64,000 nt of DNA from DASSBG01 sp035699085 (GCA_035699085.1 DASSBG010000046.1:32023-96022); one strand, 5' to 3'. Positions 17,440 to 27,342 are shown, counted from the stretch's first letter. A program made the numbers and translations. Notes: generated from the letters alone by a model not told the origin.

Positions 17440-17763
17440 TTACTCCACCGTGAAGCTCTCCCCGCAGCCGCACTCGCCGGTGGCGTTGGGGTTGTGGAAG
17501 ACGAAGGTGGCGTTGATGCCCTGGCGCTTGAAGTCGATCACCGTGCCGTCGACCAGCGGCAGGCTCTTGGCGTCGATGATCAGCGGCACACCGTCGACCT
17601 CCAGGCGGGTGTCGTCGGCGCCGGCGCTGTCGGCCAGCTCGACCCGATAGCCGAAGCCCGAGCAGCCGGTGCGCTTGACGCCGAAGCGCACGCCGGCGGC
17701 CTGTGGGGCCCGGGCGAGGAAGTCATGCATGCGGCTGCGGGCAGGTTCGGTGATCTTGATCAT
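17440..17763 (-). CDS. A-type iron-sulfur carrier (IscA/ErpA family)
   Basis: This 107-residue protein carries Fe-S clusters from the assembly scaffold to apo-enzymes. The three ligand cysteines are visible: RTGCSGFGYRVEL in the middle and CGCGESF at the end. The motifs look closer to IscA than ErpA, but no isc operon surrounds it, so the exact name is left open. ATG at 17763. It is divergent from asnS, with a repeat of the GGGAATCGGGAATGGGG type in the 125-bp spacer. Confidence 0.9.
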   Translation of the reverse strand: MIKITEPARSRMHDFLARAPQAAGVRFGVKRTGCSGFGYRVELADSAGADDTRLEVDGVPLIIDAKSLPLVDGTVIDFKRQGINATFVFHNPNATGECGCGESFTVE

Positions 17764-17888
17764 TGGGCGGGGAATCGGGAATGGGGAATCGGACAAGCCG
17801 CAGCACCAACGGCTGCGGGCGCATCGGCTATCATCGCGCCTTTGCCTTTACGCGTCGATATGCGGCGCTTTTTGCGGAGTTTCAATTC

Positions 17889-19301
<1,413 letters not shown>

Positions 19302-19303
19302 GC

Positions 19304-19612
19304 ATGGACGAGCCGACGGGCACATTCTGGTGGCTGGCCGGCCTCGGCAACGTGCTGGTCTGGGCGCGCCTGCGGGCGCTCGACTCAGGTGCCGCCGAAG
19401 TCTTCGCCGCCGACGGCCGCACGCTGCTGTTCGACAGTGCCGACGCCGCGCGGGCGGCACTGCTCGATGCCGAGTTTCGCGCCTTCGACGGGCTCGATCC
19501 GGCCGATGCCGACGCCCTCGGGTTTGACTTGCGCGAGGTTGCGCCGCCGCGAGCCGACGACGACGCGCAACTGCTGCCCCTGATGACGCAGGCGCTGCAA
19601 CGCGCCAATTGA
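19304..19612 (+). CDS. Small hypothetical protein downstream of asnS
   Basis: This 102-residue soluble acidic protein starts MDEPTGTFWWLAGLGN and has a pattern DGRTLLFDSADAARAALLDAEFRAFDGLD that looks like a short alpha/beta fold. The family is not recognised. It begins 2 bp after the asnS stop, so it is almost certainly co-transcribed with it. The SDR gene follows after 23 bp. No function is proposed. Confidence 0.75.
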   Translation: MDEPTGTFWWLAGLGNVLVWARLRALDSGAAEVFAADGRTLLFDSADAARAALLDAEFRAFDGLDPADADALGFDLREVAPPRADDDAQLLPLMTQALQRAN

Positions 19613-19635
19613 GTCGCTGCCAACGGAGACGCGCC

Positions 19636-20421
19636 ATGGACATCAACCTGAGCGGCAAACATGCGCTGGTCTGCGGCGCCTCGCAGGGCATCGGCCGTGC
19701 CACCGCGCTGGAGCTGGCCTCGCTGGGCGCGCGGGTCACGGCGCTGGCGCGTCGCGGCGAGGTGTTGGAAGGCCTGGTCGCGAGCCTGCCGGGGCCGGCC
19801 GCGGGCCAGCACGACTATCTGGCCATCGACGCCAGCGACACCGACGCGCTGGCCACGGCGGCACGTGCGCTGGTCGCGCGCGACCCGGTCGACATCCTGG
19901 TCAACAACTCCGGCGGCCCGCCACCGGGACCGATCCACGGCGCGCAGACGGAGGATTTCCTGGCGGCGCTGCGCCAGCACCTGCTGGCCAACCACGTGCT
20001 GGCCGAAGCGGTGATCCCGCGCATGCGCGAGGCCCGCTGGGGCCGCATCGTCAACGTCATCTCGACCTCGGTAAAGGAGCCGATCCCCGGCATCGGCGTG
20101 TCCAACACCACCCGCGGGGCGGTGGCGAGTTGGGCCAAGACGCTGTCGCGCGAACTGGCGCCCTTCGGCATCACCGTCAACAACGTGCTGCCGGGTTCCA
20201 CCCAGACGCCGCGCATCGAGCAGCTGCTGCAGGCGCGCGCGGCCAGGGGCGACGGCGACCTGGATGCGGCGCGCGCCGCCATGACCGCCGACATCCCCAT
20301 GGGCCGCTTTGCCGAGCCGGCCGAGACCGCCGCCGTGATTGCCTTTCTCGCCAGCCCCGCCGCCGGCTACGTCAGCGGCGTCAGCCTGCCGGTCGACGGC
20401 GGACGGATGCGGTCGCTCTGA
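19636..20421 (+). CDS. SDR-family protein with a non-canonical active site
   Basis: This 261-residue protein has the classical SDR architecture: VCGASQGIGRATALELA at the nucleotide site, NNSGGPPPG, and the C-terminal VNNVLPGSTQTPR and SGVSLPVDGG. In place of the YxxxK catalytic pair it has VSNTTRGAV (Asn and Arg at those places), after VNVISTSVKE. A related subgroup with SNTxR is known among SDRs annotated as oxidoreductases. Its chemistry is unclear. It is the third gene of the asnS unit, and the ATG has GGAG upstream. Confidence 0.85.
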   Translation: MDINLSGKHALVCGASQGIGRATALELASLGARVTALARRGEVLEGLVASLPGPAAGQHDYLAIDASDTDALATAARALVARDPVDILVNNSGGPPPGPIHGAQTEDFLAALRQHLLANHVLAEAVIPRMREARWGRIVNVISTSVKEPIPGIGVSNTTRGAVASWAKTLSRELAPFGITVNNVLPGSTQTPRIEQLLQARAARGDGDLDAARAAMTADIPMGRFAEPAETAAVIAFLASPAAGYVSGVSLPVDGGRMRSL

Positions 20422-20865
20422 GGGGATGATTGCCGGGGCGCAGGGAGCAGGGGCGCGACGGATGTCACGCCAGGCTTCGGGCGGGACCGTCGGCAGCAGG
20501 CAAGAGCACTCCGCTCGCCGCCCACGCCTCACGTCGCGGGTCGACGGCGCGGGCAACCATGGCCTGCCGGGATTCGCTTCGCTCACCGCCAGGCCACGGA
20601 AGCCCGGGCGTTCGGCGTTTGCCGCGCGAACATGTGGCAGCCACGTCCCCGCGGCCTTTGCCGCTCACCGCTCTGCCGCTCGCCGCTTACGTCCCATGTC
20701 CCACAAGCTCCCGAAACCTGCAGCCGTCACGCACGCATCATGAGCCCGTGACGCCGGAGTAAAGCTTCGCCCGGCGTCCGGCGCTACGTTGTCGCGTTGT
20801 ACCCGGGCCGCCTGCAACGTGCGGCGGTCCTGGTTTCTGCAACCGACGACTCGCAGGAGGTCATG
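20422..20865. other. Repeat-containing spacer before the FG-GAP gene
   Basis: No convincing gene in 444 bp. It carries a reverse-orientation copy of a dispersed repeat (GGGATTCGCTTCGCTCACCGCC near 20571-20592, related to those at about 8800 and 57855) and a TTTGCCGCTCACCGCT block (20657-20672) shared with 32.8 kb and 33.5 kb. The AGGAGG at 20855-20860 is the ribosome site of the next gene. Confidence 0.5.
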
Positions 20866-22320
20866 ATGAAGGCGCGTGCAATACATCCGAGCCTGGTTTC
20901 GCTTTTGACAACCGCCGGCATGGCGCTGGCGATGGCCAGTCCGGCCGCGGCACAGGCCGGCCCGGCGGCCACCGCCGTCACGCCGCGCGCTGCGCCATCA
21001 CGGACCCTGCAGGCATGGAACATGCCGCCGGCGCAGGTCTCGACCTGGGGCTTGGGCGACGCGGCGGCGCAAGCATTGAACGCGCCCTTCTGGGGCATGC
21101 AGGAAATCACCGGCGGCGACAGCGTGGCCCACGACATGTTCGGCAATGCAGTGGCCGTGTCGGGCGCGACTGCCGTGGTTGGCGCCTCCAGTGCCAACGT
21201 CGACGGACGGACCGAGCAGGGCGCCGCCTACGTGTATACGCGCCAGAACGGCGTGTGGACGCAGACGGCCAAGCTGGTGGCCAGCGACGGTACGAGCGAG
21301 GACTACTTCGGCTACGCGGTCGCGATCGACGGCGACACGATCGCCGTGGGCGCGTGGGACCACAATTCCGACCGCGTCGACGGCGGCGTGTACATCTTCA
21401 CCCGCACAGGCGGAACCTGGTCGCAGACCGCCAAGCTTGCGCCTGGCGACCAGGGTGCCGCCATCAGCTCCTTTGGCAAGGCCGTGGCCCTCGCCGGTCC
21501 GTCAATGGTGCTGGTCGGCGCACCCGATGCGCTGACCTGCGACGCCAACAACGAGAACTGCATTACCGGCGCGGTGTACGTCTTTCAGGACGATGCCGGC
21601 GCGTGGTCGCAGACGCAAAAATTCTCGGCCAACGAAACGGTGTGGGCCGACCATTTCGGCACGGCCTTGGCGGTGTCCGCGGGGGACACCCTGTTGGTCG
21701 GCGATCCGGCGGACGACTTCAATGGCTTCCAGGCCGGCGCGGCCTACCTGTTCCGGCTGACCAACGGGCTTTGGGGCGAGACGCAGCAGCTGATCCCGGA
21801 CAGCATCGAAGAACACGGCGCCTTCGGCAGCGCCGTGGCGCTTGATGGCAACATGGCACTGGTCAGCGCCGCGGGCGCGACCGTCAATGGCGTGACGGAC
21901 TCCGGCACGGTCTACGCGTTCCGCCAGTCCGACGGGACCTGGTCGCAGGTGCAGAAGCTCCAGGGGCTGCAGGCTGCGACAGGCGCGGGCATCGCCTTCG
22001 GCGCATCGCTCGCGCTGTCCGGCAAGACGGCACTGGTCGGTGCGCCGTGGGACAGCCTCACCGCCAACGACGAGCAGGGCTCGGCGTACCTGTTCACCCG
22101 CACCGGCTGCAGCTGGGTTCAGCAGCAACGGCTGTCGCTGGGCGCAAGCGCGCACTTCGAGGACAACTTCGGCATCGCCGTCGCTCTTGACGGCGGCGAC
22201 AGCGCCCTGGCCGGGGCGTGGGGGCGAAGCGTGGGCGGCAACACCTCGCAAGGCGCCGTCTACGCATTCACCGACAACGACAGCCTCTTTGCGGATGGCT
22301 TCGAAGACGGCTGCATGTGA
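20866..22320 (+). CDS. Secreted FG-GAP repeat protein
   Basis: This 484-residue protein has a signal peptide (MALAMASPAAAQA, about 19-31) and six to seven FG-GAP-type repeats with the pattern FGNAVAVSG-TAVVGA, spaced about 55-60 residues, likely forming a beta-propeller like integrin alpha chains. The C-terminus ends DNDSLFADGFEDGCM, a short motif that recurs at the ends of exported proteins in this group. It probably acts at the cell surface. AGGAGG sits 5 nt from the ATG at 20866 but only 2 nt from the ATG at 20863, which decides the start. Confidence 0.85.
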   Translation: MKARAIHPSLVSLLTTAGMALAMASPAAAQAGPAATAVTPRAAPSRTLQAWNMPPAQVSTWGLGDAAAQALNAPFWGMQEITGGDSVAHDMFGNAVAVSGATAVVGASSANVDGRTEQGAAYVYTRQNGVWTQTAKLVASDGTSEDYFGYAVAIDGDTIAVGAWDHNSDRVDGGVYIFTRTGGTWSQTAKLAPGDQGAAISSFGKAVALAGPSMVLVGAPDALTCDANNENCITGAVYVFQDDAGAWSQTQKFSANETVWADHFGTALAVSAGDTLLVGDPADDFNGFQAGAAYLFRLTNGLWGETQQLIPDSIEEHGAFGSAVALDGNMALVSAAGATVNGVTDSGTVYAFRQSDGTWSQVQKLQGLQAATGAGIAFGASLALSGKTALVGAPWDSLTANDEQGSAYLFTRTGCSWVQQQRLSLGASAHFEDNFGIAVALDGGDSALAGAWGRSVGGNTSQGAVYAFTDNDSLFADGFEDGCM

Positions 22321-22391
22321 GCGGCTTCGCTTCGCGGGAATGGGAAGGGAATCGGGCAAGCCGGCTCTTGCAGCCGGCCGGCCTGTTGACA

Positions 22392-22410
22392 TGACATCAC
22401 CTTGATATCA
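22392..22410 (+). promoter_or_regulatory. Candidate operator upstream of the SPFH operon
   Basis: TGACATCA and TGATATCA are directly repeated 11 bp apart (one helical turn); the second is a perfect palindrome. They follow a TTGACA (22386-22391) and lie 34 bp before the SPFH ATG. A small ribbon-helix-helix protein is encoded in the same operon and is the natural candidate binder. No good -10 at normal spacing was found. Confidence 0.4.
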
Positions 22411-22443
22411 CACTGCAGCCAACTCCACGACAAGGCTGCAGGC

Positions 22444-23310
22444 ATGAACGAGCGCAAGGCATCATCGCTTCCCGGCGTCCCGCTGGCGTTGCTGTTTCTC
22501 GCGATCATCGTCGCGGCCGTGGTCCTTGCCTTCGACGGCGGCCTGGCGGCGCATCCCTTGACCTCCGGCACCGCGCTGGTGGTCGCTGCCATTGCGGTCG
22601 TGCTGCTGTTCGGTTTGTTCACCGTGGCACCCAACCAGGGCCGCGTGCTGCAGCTGTTCGGTCGCTACACCGGCACCGAACGGCGCACCGGCTTGCGCTG
22701 GGCCAACCCGCTGCTGTCCAAGCGCACTGTCAGCCTGCGCGTGCGGAACTTCGAGAGCAGCCGGCTCAAGGTCAACGACCTCGACGGCAACCCCATCGAG
22801 ATTGCGGCCGTGGTGGTGTGGCAGGTGATCGACACCGCCGAGGCGGTGTTCCAGGTCGACGACTACGAGGATTTCGTGCACATTCAGAGCGAGTCGGCGC
22901 TGCGCCAGCTGGCGCAGCATTACGCCTACGACACGCACGACGACGGCCGGCCCTCGCTGCGCGGCCACGGCGACGAAGTCAACGATCGCCTGCGTGCCGA
23001 GATCGAGGCCCGCCTCGAAAAGGCCGGCGTGCAGGTGATCGAGGCTCGCATCAGCCACCTCGCCTACGCGCAGGAAATTGCCCAGGCCATGCTGCAGCGC
23101 CAGCAGGCCAGTGCCATCGTGGCGGCGCGCGAGCGCATCGTCGAAGGCGCGGTCGGGATGGTCGGCATGGCGCTTGAGCAGCTCAAGGTGCAAGGCGTGG
23201 TCGAACTGGACGAGGAGCGCCGGGCGGCGATGGTGTCCAACCTGCTGGTGGTGCTGTGCGGCGACCGCGCAACCCAGCCGATCGTCAACGCCGGTACCTT
23301 GCACAACTGA
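22444..23310 (+). CDS. SPFH/Band 7 domain membrane protein
   Basis: This 288-residue protein has two N-terminal membrane helices (about 12-30 and 41-59), then an SPFH (stomatin/prohibitin/flotillin/HflK-C) domain (about 62-230, beginning VAPNQGRVLQLFGRY) and a helical tail. Such proteins form large rings at the inner membrane and act as scaffolds or protease modulators. The helical AQAMLQRQQASAIVAARER segment is typical. First gene of a run with an RHH protein and a DUF4177 protein, an association I recall in other bacteria. Confidence 0.88.
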   Translation: MNERKASSLPGVPLALLFLAIIVAAVVLAFDGGLAAHPLTSGTALVVAAIAVVLLFGLFTVAPNQGRVLQLFGRYTGTERRTGLRWANPLLSKRTVSLRVRNFESSRLKVNDLDGNPIEIAAVVVWQVIDTAEAVFQVDDYEDFVHIQSESALRQLAQHYAYDTHDDGRPSLRGHGDEVNDRLRAEIEARLEKAGVQVIEARISHLAYAQEIAQAMLQRQQASAIVAARERIVEGAVGMVGMALEQLKVQGVVELDEERRAAMVSNLLVVLCGDRATQPIVNAGTLHN

Positions 23311-23329
23311 TCGCCGCTGCAACGCGATC

Positions 23330-23524
23330 ATGACGACGCCGCCACGCAAGTCCTACCCGCTGCGCATCAGCCCGGCGGTGCTGGAGGCCGTGCAACGCTG
23401 GGCCGACGACGAGCTGCGCAGTGCCAATGCACAGATCGAATACGTGCTGCGCGACGCGCTGCGGCGGGCGGGCCGGCTGAAGCCGCCACCCAAACCACGC
23501 GGCGACGAGCCGGCTGACGACTGA
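23330..23524 (+). CDS. Small ribbon-helix-helix (Arc-like) protein
   Basis: This 64-residue protein has the RHH pattern: a basic strand KSYPLRISPAVLEA, then two helices (AVQRWADDELRSANAQIEYV and LRDALRRAG), as in Arc/MetJ repressors. It starts 19 bp after the SPFH gene and ends 11 bp before the DUF4177 gene. Probably a DNA-binding protein that controls its own operon through the site at 22392. No toxin gene is adjacent, so a toxin-antitoxin role is unlikely. Confidence 0.75.
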   Translation: MTTPPRKSYPLRISPAVLEAVQRWADDELRSANAQIEYVLRDALRRAGRLKPPPKPRGDEPADD

Positions 23525-23535
23525 AGGAGTTCACG

Positions 23536-23733
23536 ATGAGCACGCAGTGGGAATACAAGGTGGTGAAGCTGAAACCGAAAAAGCCGGCGTTCTTCCGCAT
23601 CAGCCCGATGCCCGACGAAGCCGAGGCCACGGACATACTCAATCGCGAAGGCGCCCGGGGCTGGGAACTGGTCAGCGCGGTGTCGGAGGCGCCGACGCGG
23701 CCACCGCACCTGTTCTTCAAGCGCCCGCGCTGA
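23536..23733 (+). CDS. DUF4177-type small protein
   Basis: This 65-residue protein matches DUF4177: an N-terminal WEYKVVKL strand, ILNREGARGWELVSAV (the family signature GWELV), and a C-terminal LFFKRP strand. Members are short alpha/beta proteins of unknown role. The ribosome site GGAG lies at good spacing. It follows the RHH gene closely, consistent with one transcript. Confidence 0.8.
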   Translation: MSTQWEYKVVKLKPKKPAFFRISPMPDEAEATDILNREGARGWELVSAVSEAPTRPPHLFFKRPR

Positions 23734-23814
23734 ACGTCCACGCTGGCCCGGCCGCTGCGCCGCTGGACAGCGTGGCCGGACCCGCCGCATCATCGGCAGC
23801 CGAGGAGGCATGCC

Positions 23815-24210
23815 ATGAAACCATCCATCGGGCTTGTTTTCGGCACCGTTCTGGCGCTGCTCATGACCGTCCACGCAGCACACGCCGGCGACGCGACGGT
23901 GTGCAAGCTGCACGCGCGCGACATGCTCACGGCGCTCGACGCCGGCCGCTTCATCGACGCCACCGAACATTTCGATGCCGCCATGCGGCAGCGCGTGACG
24001 CCGGACCAGCTGCGCGACCTCTGGGCCTCGCTGAGCGCCGCCTACGGCACACCCGATCCGGCCGCCGCCGTCGAGATCCAGCACCAGGGCAACTATATCA
24101 ATGCGATCGTGCCGATGGCGACCGGCAGCGGGGTCGCCCTGCAGGTCACCTGCCGCGCCGACGACGCCATCGCCGGCTTCCACATCGTGCCGCTGGCCGC
24201 GGCGCCCTAG
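23815..24210 (+). CDS. Stand-alone periplasmic DUF3887-like protein
   Basis: This 131-residue protein has a signal peptide (FGTVLALLMTVHAAHAG). The rest resembles the N-terminal module of the secreted hydrolase at 6262-7749: a helix CKLHARDMLTALDAGRFIDA, VTPDQLRDLWASLSAAYG and a final GFHIVPL strand. In that enzyme the module precedes the catalytic domain; here it is alone. No catalytic residues are evident. Its ribosome site is GAGGAGG. It lies 6 bp before the VanY-type gene, so they may be coupled. Confidence 0.75.
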   Translation: MKPSIGLVFGTVLALLMTVHAAHAGDATVCKLHARDMLTALDAGRFIDATEHFDAAMRQRVTPDQLRDLWASLSAAYGTPDPAAAVEIQHQGNYINAIVPMATGSGVALQVTCRADDAIAGFHIVPLAAAP

Positions 24211-24216
24211 CGGCGC

Positions 24217-24744
24217 ATGACACCGCCTGCACCGCTGGCCGCGCGCCTGCGACGCCTCGGCATCCCGGCCGACTACGGACGCCGTCACGCCCTGCGGCGG
24301 GTGCGCGAGCCGGCGACGCTGGTGGCCATCGGCCGTGACATCCACGGCCGCGAACAGCAGCTGGCGCCGCGCGCCGCACGTGCATTTGAGCGCATGCGGG
24401 ACGCCGCGGCGGCGGACGGGGTGTATCTTCAGGTGGTTTCGGCCTATCGATCCACCGACTACCAGTTCGGCATTCTCGAGCGCAAGCTGGTGCGCGGGCT
24501 GGCAATCCATGAGATCCTCGCCGTGAGTGCGGCGCCGGGCTACAGCGAACACCACAGCGGCCGCGCACTGGACCTCACCACGCCGGGGTTCGCGCCACTG
24601 GAAGAGGAATTCGAACGCTCGCCGGCCTTTGCCTGGTTGTCGCGCCACGCAGGCAGGTACCGCTTCGCCCTTTCCTACCCGCGCGGCAACCGCCACGGCA
24701 TCGCCTACGAGCCCTGGCATTGGTGCTGGAGGAGCCGCGAATAG
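24217..24744 (+). CDS. VanY-type D,D-carboxypeptidase (M15 family)
   Basis: This 175-residue protein has the zinc carboxypeptidase signature: SAYRS, then SEHHSGRALDL (His and Asp zinc ligands) and EPWHW (catalytic Glu and third ligand). VanY enzymes trim the terminal D-Ala from peptidoglycan stems. No signal peptide is visible, so its location is unclear; some family members lack one. There is no vancomycin-resistance cassette nearby, so this is likely a housekeeping enzyme. It is convergent with the glycosylase gene. Confidence 0.88.
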   Translation: MTPPAPLAARLRRLGIPADYGRRHALRRVREPATLVAIGRDIHGREQQLAPRAARAFERMRDAAAADGVYLQVVSAYRSTDYQFGILERKLVRGLAIHEILAVSAAPGYSEHHSGRALDLTTPGFAPLEEEFERSPAFAWLSRHAGRYRFALSYPRGNRHGIAYEPWHWCWRSRE

Positions 24745-24794
24745 GAATGGGGAGTGGGACGAAAGTGGGCCCACCGCCCTGCTCCCTGCTCCCC

Positions 24795-25457
24795 TCAGTC
24801 CTGCGAGCGACGCACAGGCGTGGCGGCGGGCTCGATGAAATCGACGACGCGCCAAAGATAGAAGCTGGCCAGCGTCCGCCAGGGCGCCCAGGCTTCCCCG
24901 TGCGCCACCAGGGCCTTCGGGGTCGGCAGCGCGTCGAGCTCCAGCACCCGCTGCGCACCCTTGCGGATGCCGAGGTCGTCGACCGGCAGGATGTCGGGCC
25001 GGCCGAGCCTGGACATCAGGAGCATCTCCACCGTCCAGCGGCCGATGCCGCGCACCTGGGTCAGCTGCTCGATGATCGTCTCGTTGTCGAGCGTCGCCAG
25101 CTTGCGTGCATTGGGCACCACGCCATCGAGTGATTTGGCGGTCAGGTCGCGCAGCGCGGCGATCTTCTGGCGCGAGACGCCGGCGGTGCGCAACGCGGCA
25201 TCCTCGATCGCGGCGAAGCCGGCGGCGCTGAGCCGGCCGTGGCGCGGCATCAGCGCCTCGACCCTGCCAGTAATGGTGGCGGCGGCCTTGCCTGACAGCT
25301 GCTGGTAGAGAATCGAACGCGCCAGCGCGTCCAGCGGATCGAATGGCCGGGAAAAATCACGCTCGATGGGGCCGATGCGACGCATCCACGCGCCAAGTCG
25401 AGGATCACTGCGCGCCAGCTCCCGGCGCGCACGCGCGAGATCGAAGCCCCGCCTCAT
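24795..25457 (-). CDS. DNA-3-methyladenine glycosylase (HhH-GPD, AlkA-like)
   Basis: This 220-residue base-excision enzyme removes alkylated purines. The HhH motif reads LTQVRGIGRWTVEML (about 146-160) and the catalytic Asp lies in ILPVDDLGIRKG. It is shorter than E. coli AlkA because it lacks the extra N-terminal domain, like other compact members. The ATG at 25457 overlaps the stop of the upstream DUF423 gene (ATGA), so they are coupled. It is not next to ada, though AlkA is in the Ada regulon in E. coli. Confidence 0.9.
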   Translation of the reverse strand: MRRGFDLARARRELARSDPRLGAWMRRIGPIERDFSRPFDPLDALARSILYQQLSGKAAATITGRVEALMPRHGRLSAAGFAAIEDAALRTAGVSRQKIAALRDLTAKSLDGVVPNARKLATLDNETIIEQLTQVRGIGRWTVEMLLMSRLGRPDILPVDDLGIRKGAQRVLELDALPTPKALVAHGEAWAPWRTLASFYLWRVVDFIEPAATPVRRSQD

Positions 25458-25846
25458 GGCGTCCGGTACGGCAGGCGCCGGCCAGCCAGGCTTGCAGCCA
25501 GGGCCAGCCAACCAACCACCAGGGCCACGCCGCCGAATGGCGTCAGCACGCCAAGCCATGGCTGCGCAGCCAACGCCAGGCCGTACAGGCTGCCGCAGAA
25601 GCAGACGATGCCGATCGCGAACGCCCAAAGGGCAGTCAGGCGCCCAGGCCCGTTCGGCGCAGCCAGCGCGGCAAGGGCGAAAGCCAACACGTGCCAGAAC
25701 TGAAAACCGAGCGCCAGCCGCCAGAGCTCCGCGGCGCCCGCATCCAGCGCCAGCAGGTGCGCACCGGCGGCGCCCAGCAACACCGCGCTGGCACCGCCCA
25801 GGCCAATCACGGCGGCGATGCTGCGGGATTGACGGGCATCAGGCAT
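25454..25846 (-). CDS. DUF423 membrane protein
   Basis: This 130-residue protein has four membrane helices and the DUF423 (YgdD-like) pattern: LGAAGAH near the first loop, FQFWHVLAF in the second helix and LTPFGGVALVVGWLAL in the last. The family's role is unknown. It is the first gene of a two-gene unit with the glycosylase, overlapping by ATGA. Confidence 0.88.
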   Translation of the reverse strand: MPDARQSRSIAAVIGLGGASAVLLGAAGAHLLALDAGAAELWRLALGFQFWHVLAFALAALAAPNGPGRLTALWAFAIGIVCFCGSLYGLALAAQPWLGVLTPFGGVALVVGWLALAASLAGRRLPYRTP

Positions 25847-25914
25847 GGGGAGTCAGCGAGCGCCCGCAGACACCGGTGCAGCAGCCGCCCGCCTCGGCGG
25901 CAGGCGCCGCAGCC

Positions 25915-27342
25915 TCAGGGCTGCGCGCTGCCGGGTGTCGCCGGGGCGCTGGCCGCCGGCGCCAAGGCGCTGGCGGCGGGCGCGGCACTGCCGGCCGGGG
26001 CGACGCTGCCGGCCGCGGCCGGTTGCCCGGCCCCGGTCGCGGCGCGGTCGGCCGCCTGCGCCGGCGTCTCGGCCGGCGCACTCTGCACCGGCAGGAACAC
26101 GGTGAAGTGGCCCACAGGCTGCACCTCGCCTTCAGCGGAGGACGCGGCTTCAGCGGGTTCGGCGGCTTCCTCGGCGCTCGGCGGGTTGAGGATGTCGTAG
26201 AAGCGGTTGACGTACTCGTTGAATGCGTAGCCATGGGTCGACGCGTAGGCTTTCAGGCCCAACCGCGCCAGCGGCAGGCCCGCGGGGTTGTTGCCCGGCC
26301 AGTCGGCAGCAAGGGCGCGGCCGCCAAAGGCCATGTAGGCATTGACGTTGTCGTTGACCACCAGCTCGCCGTCCTCGTTTATCTGGCCGGGTCCCGCCAT
26401 GCCCGGCATCGCGGGCATGCCGCTGCTGGTTGCGGCCGCCGGCGCGGCGGTGCCGGCCGGGGCAGGCGCGCTGGCGCCAGCCGCGGGATTCATCCCGTTG
26501 CTGCCCGGCTGCGGAAGCTGCGTGAGGTCATGCTCCTCGCCGTCGATCGTTATGGTGGTGGTGTCGATCGGAATGACCACGTCGAACGTGTAGTCCTGGT
26601 CGCCCCAGTTGGTGGTGATGACCACAGGCTGCCCGGTGGCCTTGACCCCGAGCTTCTTCATGGCGTCGTGGATCTGGCCGATCGCCTTGTCCTGCGCCTG
26701 CGTGATCAGGTTGAGGTTGCGTTGCGCCTGGGTCGACACCGACAGCACCGGCTGGGCCGGCGTTTCGACCAGGCGCGGGTCAAGCTGCGCGTAGCCGATG
26801 TTGGGAATGTTGGCCAGCATGCTGGCAAGGTTGTCTTCGCCGTACTGGATGAAGGATGCGGGGTCGCCATGCAGGAACAGCTGGCTGTAACGCGAAATCA
26901 GGTCCCAGCCGTAGTCGACGTCATACGCCCAGTCGATCTTCACCAGCCGCTGATTGCTGGTGCGGCTGAGGTCGATGGTGAAGTGCTTGTTGGTGCCGTG
27001 CCAGTTGTTGTCCAGCTTCCAGACGATTTCCTGCGGCGTGCTGCTGGTGATCTCCAGGCGACCGTCGCCGACATTGGCTGCGTCGCTGTGCCAGCTGATC
27101 GCGGCGCCAACGCCGTAGGGCGCGCCGCTGAGCTCGAACCGGGTGTTGGGGTCGAGCGAACGCAGCACCGAATAGTCGGGGAAGCGGCGGAAGTTGTTGA
27201 GCACGTCGACGACGTGCTCCATGTCGTGGCTGATCTCGATGCTGCGCTCGACATGGCCGTGGCTCGGCAGCAGCACACCAACGATGACGGCCAGGACAAA
27301 GACCATGACCAGGGCAACGACAAACTCAAGCACGCGCGTCAT
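25915..27342 (-). CDS. SRPBCC-domain (polyketide cyclase-like) membrane-anchored protein
   Basis: This 475-residue protein has an N-terminal membrane helix (about 5-25), then an SRPBCC/START-like ligand-binding domain (about 30-180, beginning HVERSIEISHDMEHVVDVLN). A second folded region follows, broken by an Ala/Pro/Gly-rich linker (about 283-318). The C-terminal 60-70 residues are almost only Ala, Pro, Ser and Gly, as in a periplasmic spacer. It may sense or bind a lipid-like ligand; no enzymatic residues are clear. It stands alone, 69 bp before DUF423 on the same strand. Confidence 0.75.
   Translation of the reverse strand: MTRVLEFVVALVMVFVLAVIVGVLLPSHGHVERSIEISHDMEHVVDVLNNFRRFPDYSVLRSLDPNTRFELSGAPYGVGAAISWHSDAANVGDGRLEITSSTPQEIVWKLDNNWHGTNKHFTIDLSRTSNQRLVKIDWAYDVDYGWDLISRYSQLFLHGDPASFIQYGEDNLASMLANIPNIGYAQLDPRLVETPAQPVLSVSTQAQRNLNLITQAQDKAIGQIHDAMKKLGVKATGQPVVITTNWGDQDYTFDVVIPIDTTTITIDGEEHDLTQLPQPGSNGMNPAAGASAPAPAGTAAPAAATSSGMPAMPGMAGPGQINEDGELVVNDNVNAYMAFGGRALAADWPGNNPAGLPLARLGLKAYASTHGYAFNEYVNRFYDILNPPSAEEAAEPAEAASSAEGEVQPVGHFTVFLPVQSAPAETPAQAADRAATGAGQPAAAGSVAPAGSAAPAASALAPAASAPATPGSAQP

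Noticed and set aside
20430..20762. 110-codon frame upstream of the FG-GAP gene
   Set aside because: Runs through dispersed repeats, no ribosome site, composition of Arg/Pro/Ser shadow type.
23330..23733. RHH and DUF4177 genes as a toxin-antitoxin pair
   Set aside because: DUF4177 is not a known toxin and both sit in an SPFH operon.
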